64,000 bases of DNA, taken from assembly GCF_904849725.1 (NCBI RefSeq), contig NC_058518.1, positions 328,622,581 to 328,686,580 of the forward strand, read 5' to 3'. The notes under the pieces were generated by a model. It saw only the letters and a program-made list of their open reading frames with translations, was not told the DNA's origin and made no database searches. Position numbers and translations under genes: made by a program. Shown piece after piece: positions 23,339-35,797 of this stretch (position 1 is the first letter of the stretch; every line of letters starts with the position of its first letter). This DNA comes from Hordeum vulgare subsp. vulgare (lineage: Eukaryota > Streptophyta > Magnoliopsida > Poales > Poaceae).

Positions 23339-23962
23339 TGGGCACGCGGGTAGCTTCCGGATCGGTGGGAGGTTGCTTGGAGGCGTCTCCCTTCGGAATT
23401 TCGGAGCGCCCCTGCGCGAAGAAGAGAGTAGAGAGAGGAGGGGGTGGAGGAAGAGAAGACTGGGATGATACGGAAGTGTGGAGTGGCAGTTCGCTCCAGC
23501 ACTTGTTTCCTTTTTCTTCTTTAGAATCTGGCTCCGGGACTTGGCTATGGATCAGATCGTTGAGGTGGACGAAGACGTTTTTTTATTTGTTGTTGAAGTG
23601 CGCGTTTTGCTGCCTCCCTTATATTTTTAAGGTTTTATGTAAATTTTTTAAAATTTTGATATTAGTTGGTTTGACGGATGAGGAATACAATGAAGTGCAT
23701 TTTTTTTTATCAGATATGCTAATTTTTTAAGAACCCTCTTTTACGAGCGAGCATCGCAACTAGCGATCAAACTTAATCTCACCCCCCCCCCCTTTCAAGA
23801 GGTGGGGGCCGGGGCGGGCAAGCTTTGCCTCAAAACGATTGCTAAAAAGGCAAGCTTTTGCCTCTCGGAAATCGCGCGTTCTAGCGCGCGCGCGTCAAAT
23901 AGCATCGCCCCTTATTTTTAATGACATTAGCGGAATACTCGCGTTGTCATGGATCAAGCATC

Positions 23963-26744
23963 GGCGATCTAAAAGCGCCAGGGAGTGATGGAATGCCGGC
24001 GGTGTTTTATAAGAAATAACGAGATACGGTGAGAGACAGAGTTATACATGAGGTTTTAGAAGTGTTGCAAGGTGGCAGTATACCGGAGGGGTGGAATGAA
24101 ACTGTTGTTGTCCTCATCCTGAAGGTGCAGAATCCTAATCGACTGAAAGATTTGCGCCCTATTAGCCTTTGCAACGTTGTCTACAAGCTCGTGTCTAAAG
24201 TTCTGGCCAACCGCCTCAAAAGTATATTGGGGGAGATCATTTCTCCAACCCAAAGTGCTTTTGTCCCGGGGAGATTGATCTCTGATAACACTATTCTTGC
24301 ATATGAGATGTCTCATTTTATCAGGAGGAAAAGATCAGGGAGAACTGGTTATATGGCTTTCAAACTTGACATGAGCAAAGCCTATGACCGTGTTGAGTGG
24401 CCATTCTTACAAGGTATTATGAGGAAGATGGGATTCAGTGAGGTGTTTGTGCAATTAATTATGAAATGTGTGCAAACAGTGAAGTACAAGTTTAAGATTA
24501 ATGGCCAGCTTTTCGAGGAAGTCATTCCGGGACGGGGATTACGGCAGGGTGATCCTATCTCCGCATACCTGTTTCTTCTTTGTGCAGAGGGGTTTTCAGC
24601 TATGCTCCATCATGCTGAGAGTGTGGGGGAACTCAAAGGAATCAGATTGGCGAGTGCTGCTCCATCGGTGTCCCACCTTTTGTTTGCCGATGATTCATTG
24701 CTGCTGTTAGAAGCTGGTGAAAATAGTGCAACAAAAATAAATGATATTCTTCAATGTTATGAAGCATGTTCCGGACAGGTTATCAACCGTGATAAATCAT
24801 CCATCCTTTTTAGCCGAAATACAAAACGCCATGTGAAAGAAGCTATCCTTGCTGGTTTGGGCCTCTCATCTGAAACGTTTGGTGGCAAATATCTTGGGTT
24901 GCCATCATATGTTGGTCGTAATAAAATCAAATGCTTTGAATACTTGAAGGAGAGGATTTGGAAGAGACTACAAGGGTGGAAGGAGAAGTGTCTATCGAAG
25001 GCCGGTAAGGAGATTTTGCTTAAAGCAGTAGCACACGCGATACCGACTTACGCTATGGCGTGCTTTGATTTAACAAAGGGCCTATGTGATAGTATTAGTC
25101 AGATGATTTGCCGGTATTGGTGGTCACAGAATGATAAAGATCGTGCTATGCATTGGGTCTCTTGGGAGAAAATGATGAAACATAAGGAGGAAGGGGGGCT
25201 AGGCTTTCGCGATCTGCATATCTTCAATCTTGCTATGTTAGCGAAGCAAGTTTGGCGTCTCATTCAAGCTCCGGAATCCCTTTGTGCTACAGTTCTCCGG
25301 GCTCTGTATTTTCCAGATGGGAACGTCTTGAATGCTTCTCCGGTGAAGGGTGTGAGCTATGTGTGGCGTAGTATTTTACACGGGGTCAAGGTGGTCAAAC
25401 AAGGAATGGTTTGGCGGGTTGGAGATGGCACCCATATCAAAATCTGGGAGGATCTGTGGCTTCCTAGAGGCACTACAAGGCGCCCAATTTCTCACAGAGG
25501 TACTCACTATGTACAAACTGTATTAGAGTTGATCGATCATGATAGTATGTGTTGGAATGAAAACCTTGTTCGATCCACTTTTTGCATGGAGGATGTCCAG
25601 GAGATTTTTTCCATTCCTTTGTGTGCAGATACAGAGGACTGGATTGCATGGCATTTTGATGCAAAAGGGGTATTCTCTATTAAATCGGCTTACCGTGTGT
25701 ATTTAGCGACCGAGCTACTGAATTCTGGTAGCAATGAAGGATGGCCTTCAGTTGGAGACTCATGGAAGAATGAAGTCTCGAGGGATTTATGAAAATTGCA
25801 TTGCCCGGCAAAAATACACCATTTTCTTTGGAGGTTCGGCCATAATAGCCATCCTTTGCATATGAATATTGCCAAGAGAGGAGTGGACCTGGACACATCT
25901 TGTGTTGTCTGTCATAGGCTCTTTGAGGATGGTGGTCATTTATTCTTTCGATGCAAGGGTGTTAAACCGCTCTGGCGGGGTCTCCAGATTGAGGATATTC
26001 GTATGCAACTGATGGAATGTCAATGCCCGATCCATGTGCTGGAATGTATTCTGAAGCTCCCGTATGAGAAGAAGATGATGACCGTCGCACTTTTGTGGGC
26101 TTGGTGGTCAGAGAGGAACAAAACTAATCATAATGAGTCCAGGCTATCCACTGGTGAATTTATTTTCTTGATCAAGTGAAGCACGGATGATTGGCTGCGT
26201 TTTTTTCAAACCGTCGACTAAATCAAGTACTACTTCAACCCCAAGATGGACATGCCCACCGGCTGAGATTATTAAAATTAATACCGATGGTGCTTTTCTG
26301 GAAGAGACTAGAGATGGTGGTTGGGGAGCACTTGCACGTGATAGCAATGGATCTATTATTTTTACAGCTGATGGAAGGATTACACATGCCTATGATGCTT
26401 TGCATGCGGAAATAATTGCGATTCAGCATGCCATCGGTTTGGCTAATCAGCTGGGCATGGGGCGCATAATCCTTGAGACTGATTCTCAGATATTGAAGCA
26501 GGCTTTGTTGTCCCAATCTTTTGATCAGTCAAGGTTGGGTCATCTGTTTCTTGATATTAAGTACCAGCTTATTACCGAATTTATTGATTATGTTGTTGAG
26601 TTTTGCCCGAGGGCATGTAATAAGCCCGCTCATTCTTTAGCAGCGTTGGGTATGAGGAGCAGACAGTCTGATCAATCTTTTTGGCTGTCGGATGTCCCGA
26701 ACTTTGTAACTAGTCTTGTGACCAGCGATATCGCTGTGTCTTAA
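23963..26744 (+). pseudogene. LINE ORF2 remnant: reverse transcriptase, zf-RVT, RNase H
   Basis: The main open part (24029-25792) has reverse transcriptase motifs LRPISLCNVVYKLVSKVLAN, FKLDMSKAYDRVEW, GLRQGDPISAYLF and the catalytic LLFADDSLLLL. The zf-RVT region (HCPAKIHHFLWRF, then CVVCHRLFEDGGHLFFRC) follows after an in-frame TGA at 25790. The RNase H domain (26187-26744; KINTDGAF, ALHAEIIAIQHA, ILETDSQ) lies past another TGA (26177), further stops and a frameshift. There is also a TAA at 24017. The open reverse transcriptase core is well kept, but the whole cannot make a functional ORF2 protein. Confidence 0.88.
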
Positions 26745-26770
26745 TGGAATGCTCGCGTTCCCGTAAAAAA
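23963..26770 (+). mobile_element. 5'-truncated L1-type LINE
   Basis: Reverse transcriptase starts abruptly near 23963. The element then runs through the zf-RVT region and RNase H and ends in a short A tract (26764-26770). The endonuclease and ORF1 are missing, as expected from incomplete target-primed reverse transcription. Positions 23340-23960 hold the ETFQO upstream region and GC-rich sequence (GCGCGCGCG near 23885) with no gene. I cannot fix the target duplication. Confidence 0.88.
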
Positions 26771-27445
26771 ACATATTATGATCAAATAATTGTTCTAATG
26801 AAAACATGTGTATCGAATACATTGACGGAGCTAGGTAAAAATAGATGGGGGCGAAACGTAAAATACAAGTGTTTGGGAGGCCAAAAGCTAAAAAATCTCA
26901 TATAAACTCTTACATACTTTTTTCTTCACAAACTGGTTTAATGTTGGGGGCACAGCCCCCAGGAGCCTACATAGCTCCGCCGTTGGTCGGATATGAGAAG
27001 ACCGGTTTCGATTCCTTGATAAATTTATCCTCTCCCACTTCTTTCTTCCTAGGCAATCATGGTAGGACTTAACTACACAGCGGCGTTGCATGTGTGTCTT
27101 CTCATGCAACGGCTAATTATCTCTTCCTAGCATGCATGTCATCAAGATTCTCTCTATTGCATTGAAATCTAAAAAGTTTTATCTCTAAAACAGTTAATTT
27201 AATTGACGATCTGTTTTCACCGTTGGATTTGTCGCGACGAGATCTATAAAACTAGACCCCATATCGACATGTTTCGAGAACTTTTTTCTCCATCCATAAT
27301 TGCCACATTTTTAGACTTACTTGTCGTATTATTAGCCACTTACTTGCCCGAAAAAATTAACTTAATTGCCATTTTTTTCTTGATGTCAATCAAGTGCTGC
27401 ATGTATCCATATTTCAACACACAACATCGTGCCCTAGAAGGATAT
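26771..27445. other. unassigned intergenic sequence
   Basis: I see no gene here. A phrase near 26940-26985 (GGGGGCACAGCCCCCAGG) forms a short inverted repeat that looks transposon-derived. The rest is AT-rich and unrecognised. Confidence 0.3.
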
Positions 27446-29475
27446 TGTAACACCCTGGTTTCGCTCCCTGTTTTTTTTTTCATTTGCGGGATTTGACCCC
27501 TGTCTTTTTCTCGGTGTTATCGGATTTCTTTCACTCCTGGGTATGTGAAGATGGTCATCTAGCCTTGCCTTCCCTGTCCAACCAGAGATTCTCCTCAGTC
27601 CAACCTTTCCGACTAAGATATTTTCTCAGGGTTTTGTCGTCAAAACCCTACCTTCCGAATTGCCAGAAGGAAAACCCTAATCCTTCTAGTTTCAAAGGAA
27701 CCCCAATTTCTTTTGCCCTGTTGCCTCCCAAACCTTTTCCCAATGATCATCCCTTATCTTTAAACCCTGGATATGCAAAAATATTGCTAAGTCATTTGCA
27801 ATATTTATCATTTATAATTAATTCCTTTTTCTATCAGATGAAGGAATTAAATCCAGGAAAATATCTATCCATATCCAAAGCTTATGAAAACTTGTGGAGA
27901 TATTCTTTGTGATCATATTGAGCTTGCATAAAATATTGGCCACCATTGAATAAAGGAAAATTGTCTTTTCCTATTTAATGTCAATATTGCATTTTGGGCA
28001 CTTTCTAAAGGAACTACCATTTTGGCAGCGAGGAAAAATCCCAAATAATTTGTGGAGCTTCTCCTATAATATCTTTCCCATTTCCATCAAGATCCCAAGT
28101 CCCGTAGTTCAATTTTGAGCACAACATCAATTTGCAAATTCTGTCTAGTTGGGCAATTTGCAAAGTAAGTGCTTGATTTCTTTATCTCCTTGAGCTGAAA
28201 CTTTTCATGGTGGTTTACATTACTAAATCACTAACTAATACCAAAAATAAGATCAATCCCTTTTGTCAATATTGCCCAAGAATGTTCCTAAGTTTCTGCC
28301 TATTTGGAAGCTTTATGAAGGAAGTACCATGTAGGCATTCCCAAATGAGCTGAAATGTTTCCAGCTTCTCCATACATTCAAATAAACCCTCTCCATAAAA
28401 TTTGAGACAAATCCATGTACCCATTTGCCCCAGCTTCTTCATCTTTGTTTCTGTCCAGTTTGCCATGGTGTGAAAGAAGTGCTAGCTAGGATGGGTTATT
28501 TGTCCTGGAAATTTGCCAAGGCACTCAACTTAGTAAACCATTGCCACACACCAAAATTCAGCATGGTAAATTTAGCCAATATTCCAGAAAAGATAACAAA
28601 CAGGTTGCTGTCAAATCATGTTTGTGCAAGTTTATCTTATCATAGAGCCTCCCAGATGATTCCAGACCCATGTATCATCCTTTTGAGCAGTGAGGAAGCT
28701 AGTGGACATGATTGACACGCAGGAAAGTGCCAGAGCTGGTAGTGCACATGGTGACCACAGGCAGAGCGCGCCAAATGCATGCTCTGTGCATTTGGGCCCT
28801 CGGCCTCGTCCACTTCCTCTTTCTCTCGCGTCCCCTCCATGTCCAGTAGCTGGACCGTGATTGTGCGGTCATTTCCCCCCTCCGTTCCTTGCCATGGATG
28901 CTTCTGCCGACCACCAGAGCGATGTCGATCTTCCTGGAGCTTCGGTCATCGGCGAGAGATGCCTAGATCCTTCCTCCGAGCCTATTTAAGGCGCCTCCCA
29001 TGTCCCTCTCCCTCTCCAGCAACATCCTCGCCCCCACCCAGTCGCTCTTCTCAAGCCGGAGCTCTCTGCTCCTCTCCCGTGGCCAAAGCGCCCGCCGCCG
29101 TTCCCCTCGAACGATTCCGACGTCCTCGCCCTTTCCCTCCTCTCCATCCGCACCTCTGCCCTCCACTAGGTGCCCGTGCACCGCCACCCCCTCCAATTTC
29201 GGGCCAGAATTGTCGTGGCCGTCGTTGGCGTCGCGTCTCTGGCTCCCCTCGGCGTCCCGGTCGTGCTGGGATGGAGGCGGCGCCTTGCCCCGAGCCCACC
29301 GGTGCCTCTCCCTCGGGCCATGGTGACCGGAGCCGCCCTGGCAGACCCCAGCGCCAGCGCCTCCTCTCTGTCCTGCGGGCGAGCTGGAGGAAGAAGAAGA
29401 CGGGAGGAGAGAGAGAGAGATGGGGCAGGGCCCCACCTCTCAGTGAGAGAAGGAGTCAACCCCGGGCCCGCGCAG
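27446..29475 (+). repeat. chromovirus-type LTR fragment (+ strand)
   Basis: TGTAACACCC at 27446 is a typical chromovirus LTR start. About 1.5 kb downstream a TATA-like CTATTTAAG (28982-28990) is followed by a pyrimidine-rich, GC-rich leader (29000-29470), which looks like an LTR promoter and its transcript start. No internal gag or pol follows; the sequence changes to AT-rich repeats after about 29475. The right boundary is approximate, and all open frames inside look accidental. Confidence 0.5.
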
Positions 29476-29487
29476 TTTTAAGTGAAG

Positions 29488-29507
29488 GCGTATTTCTAGA
29501 AATACGC
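29488..29507. repeat. perfect 20-bp palindrome
   Basis: GCGTATTTCTAGAAATACGC is its own reverse complement. It sits at the junction between the LTR fragment and AT-rich repeat DNA. Outside it the arms roughly continue (AGTG on the left, CACT on the right), giving an imperfect 36-base fold-back. Confidence 0.7.
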
Positions 29508-29517
29508 TTTCCCACTG

Positions 29518-29655
29518 CAGAAGACTTCGAAATGTATATTCAAATGTTTCAATCATATTCTTGCATTTAAATGTTGTCTTATATAAAAATATATTTCATA
29601 CCAAAACAGAAGACTTCGAAATGTATATTCAAATGTTTTAATCATATTCTTGCAA
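29518..29655. repeat. direct duplication, 89-bp offset
   Basis: CAGAAGACTTCGAAATGTAT and the next 28 bases occur at 29518 and again at 29607 with one substitution. The spacer is AT-rich. Confidence 0.85.
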
Positions 29656-32600
29656 AAAATTATATCTGTAGAAAATGATTCTTGTGTACAAGAAAATGTA
29701 AAATTTGCATTAAACATAGGCATTGAAACATATATCTAAAAAAGTGTCATGTATTCCAAAATTTTTAAATGTGTATAAAAAAAGATGTTTCTTATATATA
29801 ATAAAAAAGTACAATATGTATGAAAAGGGCAGACATAAATATTTATATAAAAAAAATCTCGTATTTAAAAATGTTAAACGAATATAAAAAATTGTTCCTA
29901 ACATATTTATCTAAATATGTATTGAAAAGTAGCACAAAATTATATTAAAACAATGTTCACCATGTATTTGATAAAAATGTATAAAAATATTCTTGTCATA
30001 TATAAAAAATGTGCAATGTGTATGAAAAGCGCAAAACCCAAAGAAAACTAGAAGGAAACAAAGAAAACACAAAAAACACGAAAAAACATAAAAATTACAT
30101 AAACAAAGAAACCAATGGAAACTTGTGGAACATAGTGTATAATGAAAATTAAATCAAAGAAAACCTTAAATAAAACCATTAGAAACATGAAAATATACAA
30201 AAGCAAGGGTAAGCCAAAGAAAACTGATGAGAACCATAAATAAATACATAAAAATAAGAGAAGAAAAACTATAGATATGAGGAAATCCGTAAGGAGAACA
30301 CACATAAAAAATTAAATATTATAAACAATGAAAACCAAAGACAGTGAAGAATAATAATGAAAACCCAATGAAAATTGTAAAGAAATCACAAAATAGAAAG
30401 GGAGAAAATAAGCGTTAAAAAACAAAAAGCCATAAAGAAAAGCAATAAAAAGTAAGAAAGAAAAGAAAATAGAAGAAAACTGTAAAGAAAACACATAGAA
30501 AAGAAAGAAAGGCGAAAACAAGTGTAAACTGTAGAGAAAAACAAGAAAAGAAATAAATAAAAAACCATAAAAACCAGACCAACCAATTAACAGACAACAA
30601 AGAACAAGAAAAAACATCAAGAAGCGATAGAACGAATGATCGAGCGTCACCTAGTTCACAAGCCATACAGATAGAAGAAACTCACCAGGCCGAAAAAACT
30701 AAAAATGGAAGAACGAAAAAAGTTAAGGCGGAAGTAGCTGGCTATAATTGTCGCGGCGCGTCTAGGTCAGTGCTTCACGTGCTGCAGAGCAAACTGGCGC
30801 TCACACGATCGCTAGCGTGGCCCAGCGCATGAATGCAACATGCTCGCTCGCTCGGTCGGTTGTCGCACATGCTTTGTTTGCTCAACCAACATTTGACTGT
30901 TCGGCCATTTACTTTCAAAAACAACCTACGTTTTGAATTTAGTTCACAATTTTTATTTATTTTAAATTTGAAAAAATGTCCATGAAATTTGCAAAATAAT
31001 CATGAATTTGGGAAAACAAATACACCAATTTTTGTTCTCCTTTTCACAATTTTGTTCTCAGGATTCAAAAAATGTTCATGGTTTTTAAAATTTTTGTTTT
31101 CAAGATTTAAAAAATCTTTGTGCTTTAAAAAATTGTTAACACTTCCAATTTTTTTCATGATGTTTCGAAATTGTTATGAAAATTCGAAAAATGTTTTTAT
31201 TCAGATAAAAGTAAAAGGAAAAAGGAAAGAAAAAACGAACCAAAAAAGTGAAATAAACAGAGAAGAAAAAAGTAACAGAAATAAAAAAACTAAATTGGGC
31301 CGGCCCAGTCCAGGCACCCCCCTGTGCGGCGCAGGGCTGCCGGCCGCTGTGAGTGGCAGGTAGGAGCTCCCCGTTCGTGCTCCTGGCGCCTGCAGCGCCC
31401 CGTACCGGGCCGGGCCACGAAACATGACTAGCGAACGCAAAATAACAATAATAAAAAGCCGAAATTATTGATCTCCACAGGAGCGCCCCTACTGGGCCGT
31501 CCTAGTTTTTTTTTCTGTTAGTTTTTTCCTCCTCTGTTTATTTTCTTTTTTTGGTTCGTTTTTTCTTTCCTTTTTCCTTTTCCTTTTTAATTTGAAAAAA
31601 AATATTTTTCTGAATTGGAATAATTTTTTTGAAAAATCATGAACAAATTTGGAAACGCGAACACTTTTTTAAAGCAAGAACATTTTTTGAATCTTGAGAA
31701 TTTTTTTTTGAAAAGTAGAACAATTTTGAAAAACCCTGAACAAATTTGAAAACAAATTTTTCAATCACAAACATTTTTTTAAATTTTGAGAACAATTTTC
31801 ATAAACGTGAACAAATGTGGAAGCTTGAACAATTTATTAAAGAACGGACATTTTTTGAATCTTGAAAACAAAATTTGTAGAAGGAGAACAATTTTGAAAA
31901 CCCCAAACAAATTTGAAAGCGCGGAATTTTTTAAAGCATGAACAATTTTTGGAATTTTGAGAACAAATTTTGAAACTGTGTACAGTCTTAAAAAAAGTGA
32001 ACAAATTTCGAAGAGCAAACAAGTTTTGAAAGCACGTACATTTTTTAAATCTTGAGAACAAAAATTTGAGAAGGAGAACAATTTTGAAAAAAATAATATT
32101 TGAAAGCGCGAACAAATTTTTAAAGCATGATTTTTTTTTCTTTTGAGAACAAATTTTTGAAGCAACAAAAAAAATGTGAACAAATTTCGAAGCACGAACA
32201 ATTTTTTAGATACATGAACATTTCTTGAATCTTGAGAACAAAATTTTGAAAAGGAGAAATGTTTTGAAAACCCCCAGATATATTTGAAAGAGCGAACAAT
32301 TTTTGAAAGAACGAACATTTTTCCCAATTTTGAGAGCAAAATTTTAAACCGAGAACAATTAAAAAAACGTGAAAGAATTTGTAAGGCGAACAATTTTTAA
32401 AATACAGAAAAGTTTTGGAAAATATAAATTAGTTCATAGTCTATATACAAATTTGAAAACAGTAGAATTTTACAAATATAGACTATTTTTGTAAATTTGT
32501 GAACAATTTTTGGAACGGGAATATTTTTTGAACTTATTTACACTTTTTAAAACAAGAAGATTTTTTGAACTTACGTACAATTTTTGAAATGCCAAATATT

Positions 32601-34560
32601 TTTTAGAAAATGAAGGATATTTTTTAAAATTCCCGAACATTTTAAATTCATGAATAATTTTAGAATTGGCGAACAAAATGCGATTTTTTTTAATCAGTGC
32701 ACAAATATTCAAAAAAAGAAAAAAACCTTTTTCGTAAAACAGGAACATTTTATATAAAAATGTGGAAAGAAGAACATTTTTTAATTTTGTTTGAACATTT
32801 TACGAAACAGGGAACATTTTCTGAAAATTCATGCAGTTTTTTAAATAATAGAACAGTTTTTGAAGCACGAACATTTTTTAAAAGATGAACACATTTTGGA
32901 AGCAAGAACATTTGTTGAAGCACGGACATTTAAAAATAAACTGTGAATACGAGAACATTATTATAAATTCAATACAAAAATTATAAAATGTCAAACAGAA
33001 AAATAGAAAACGGAAAAAGGAACTAAAGTGAAAGATAAAAAATGAAAAAGGAGACAATATTTTTTGAGGAAAAGTACATTTTTTACAGTACCGATTTTTC
33101 TTTAAATGTCGGACATTTTTATAAAATCAAGAACATTTTCTGAATTTTAAGAATTTTTTTAAAACATGAACTTAGGTTAAAAAATAACCATAGAAAAAAG
33201 AAAAAAAATAGAAGCAGGAAAACGAAAAAAGAGAAAAAGGAAAAACGAAACAGAAAAAAGGAAACAAATGAAGCAGAAAGCGGAGGGAAATGGACCGGCC
33301 CGGTTTGCTACGCCTCTGTGCTTTTATCCCACTATTTGACGCAAGGAGCGTCAAATAGGATTTTTCCCTCTACAAGTTTCGAACTCCCCACATCGAGTTC
33401 ACGCACAAGTACCACTAGCCACAGGCGTTACTTGCGAGATCTGAATAATAACATAGGCAAACTTTCTAAAATAAGGCCTCAACGCTATTTTATTGCACAA
33501 GACCAATCATCCATTGTACCACTTATTTTTTTTTGAATTATTTAGAAAAGAGATCGTGATTTGAAAAAAGTTTTTCATATTGAACAATAAGTTCACAAAC
33601 CTGAAAAATCTTCATTGATTTTCAAAATGAGAAGTTCATTGATTTTGCAAAAACGTTCATGAAACTGGAAAAATGTTCATCAAATTTGAAAATAAAAAAT
33701 AATCAGATTTGAGAAACATTCATCAAATTTGAGAAAGGTTCATGGATTTTCATAAAATTTCAATATCTTTAAAAACGTTCATCAAATTTTAAAAAAATAA
33801 TTCAAAAAGAGTTCATCAAATGTGAAAAAAATCATCAAATTTGAAAAAAGTTCACCGAATTAGAGAAAATGTTCATCGATCTTGAAAAAACAATTCGTTC
33901 AATTTGAAAAAAGTTAATCGGATTTCAGGAAAAGCAAGCCAAATTAAAAATAAAGTTCATATATTTTGAAAAACATTTCATCTAATTAGAAAAAAGTTCA
34001 CCGATTTAAAAAACCAAAAAAATTCCATCCAATTTAAAAAAGGTTCATGCAATTTAGGCAAAAGTTCATCGACTTTGAAAAATAAAATTGTTGAATTTGA
34101 AAAAAGTAAATCGAATTTGAATAAAAGCTTGTCCAATTTAAAATAAAGTTCATTGATTTAAAAAAAATCATCTGTTTTGAAAAAAAGTTCATCAATTTAG
34201 AAAAACAGTTCATCTAATTAAAAAGTTCAAATGTTTAAAAAAAATCATCCATTAAAAAAAAGGTTCACACAATTTAGGCAAAAGTTCATTTGTTTCGAAA
34301 ATAAACTTTACGAATGTGAAAACAAAACCGCGTATTTCATAAAACAAAAAAGGAAAAAGAAAGAATCGCTTAAAAACCAAATAAAAAGTGTAGAAAAAGA
34401 CAAGCGAACCAGGAATGAAAAACCGCGAATGGAAAGACCAAATGAAAGGAGGAGAAAAAAGCAATGAAGGTAAGTTATCCTAGTGATTCCTGTTGTTAGG
34501 AAAGAGGAGAGAGGTTGCGAGTTTGAACCCTATTGTTGCAGTATTTTTGCTTTTTAAGAG
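29650..34560. repeat. AT-rich short-motif repeat field, CACTA-transposon-like
   Basis: Three textures follow one another. From about 29650 to 30720 there are AAAATAGAAGAAAAC-type runs. From about 30960 to 33180 there are many degenerate copies of GAACAATTTTTGAA and GAACATTTTTT. From about 33560 to 34330 there are copies of TTTGAAAAAAGTTCATC. Such arrays are typical of Triticeae CACTA (En/Spm) elements such as Caspar or Jorge. No CACTA terminus or transposase could be identified, so the assignment is by texture only. Open frames on the minus strand (e.g. 31779-32393) are artefacts of the repeats. Confidence 0.5.
33332..33358. repeat. 11-bp inverted repeat with 5-base loop
   Basis: CTATTTGACGC (33332-33342) and GCGTCAAATAG (33348-33358) pair perfectly around AAGGA. 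A GCGTCAAATAG copy also occurs near 23891, before the first LINE. Confidence 0.75.
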
Positions 34561-35059
34561 TCAAACGGGAATGCATATGTGGGTGACCCAAGACGCACCG
34601 AGCGAAATTGTCTATAACCGGCGCGTGCACCGCTAAATATGATTCACCATTACAATGTGCCACTAACAGAACTGCTACATAACACCCCTCGAAAACCCCC
34701 TGCTTACATCACTCGGGACATCGTGAAACAAAACATTGGTTTGATGTTCCCTCTTAAAAAATTAGCTAAGAAATCTAAAATCCAGACCATTACTGCATCG
34801 TGAAACGTGGAAGGCCTTCGACACCGCATGTTTTGAGTTACTGCTTGTGGTGTCTTGGATGCATTTTTTTTGGAAAAGGAGGAAGAGAACCCGTGCATGT
34901 GCATCAATCGACGCATGCAACCATATTATTAAATAGGTTCAAAAACAAAGTTATAGTTTCACAAATGGCTCACAAGCTGAGCAAGAAAAACAAGTACCGG
35001 AAAAGTAGATGAAAACTGCCACATCTGGCGAAACCAAAAGTAAGCTACGATGCCTTTAC
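34561..35059. other. unassigned sequence before the second LINE
   Basis: I see no gene or recognisable repeat here. It probably includes the 3' end of the minus-strand LINE or its flank. Confidence 0.3.
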
Positions 35060-35797
35060 TCCTAGCCTATTATTAGCTCGCCATCCAAACCGGCTGAATA
35101 TAGCCCGTGCGACCATCTCCCACCGGTTGCACCCAATATCCAAAAGCTCCCTGAAGTCCGAATGAGTGAGTAACGACCACATATGGATCCAAGTTGTGGC
35201 TCTCTAGGTAACATGCAAAAAGTTGTTGAATTTCTTGCTATTAAGAAGCATACCAATTCTAGTGTTCCATATAGCCCAAAACAAAGGGCTTATTCTAGTC
35301 TGTATATGATTAGCTGTAGTTATGTCTACTCCACTGAGCCATGTCCCAAACAACGTATTAATGTTTGTTGGTAGAGAAATGTTGAATGCCATATAAATAG
35401 TGCTTCATAATAGCTTTACAATTGGACAATCGAGAAAGAGATGTCATATTGTTTCAGTTTGATCACAATAGCGACATCTAGAACTGTCTACCCATCTTCG
35501 CTTTATCAAATTATCCTAGGTCAATACCACTCCCTTGTGTAAAAACCACATGAATATTTTGATTCTAAGCAGCACTTTAGTTTTACAAATATGTAATGAT
35601 CTCGAAAGAGTCTCACAGTTAACTAAATCCAATTACACCGACTTCACTGAAAACACACCATTTGTGGATAATTTCTAGTGAATATTGTCGGCTTGGTCGA
35701 AAAGTTCAATATCCATTACTTTTATGACCAAGTGCAACGAGGCATTCCAACACTCCCCCACTACAGATCGCGTGATCTGGATATTCAGAGGGACCGA

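Noticed and set aside
23065..23730. 221-codon + strand frame over the start of ETFQO
   Set aside because: It is the antisense shadow of exon 1 and the GC-rich 5' region; exon 1 on the minus strand has a clear mitochondrial presequence and FAD motif.
28779..29570. A 263-codon + strand frame
   Set aside because: It lies in the GC-rich leader of an LTR fragment and is Ser/Pro/Arg-rich, with equally long frames on the other strand.
31779..32393. A 204-codon minus-strand frame rich in Phe, Lys, Ser and Leu
   Set aside because: It is produced by the degenerate GAACAATTTTTGAA-type repeat array and has no protein character.
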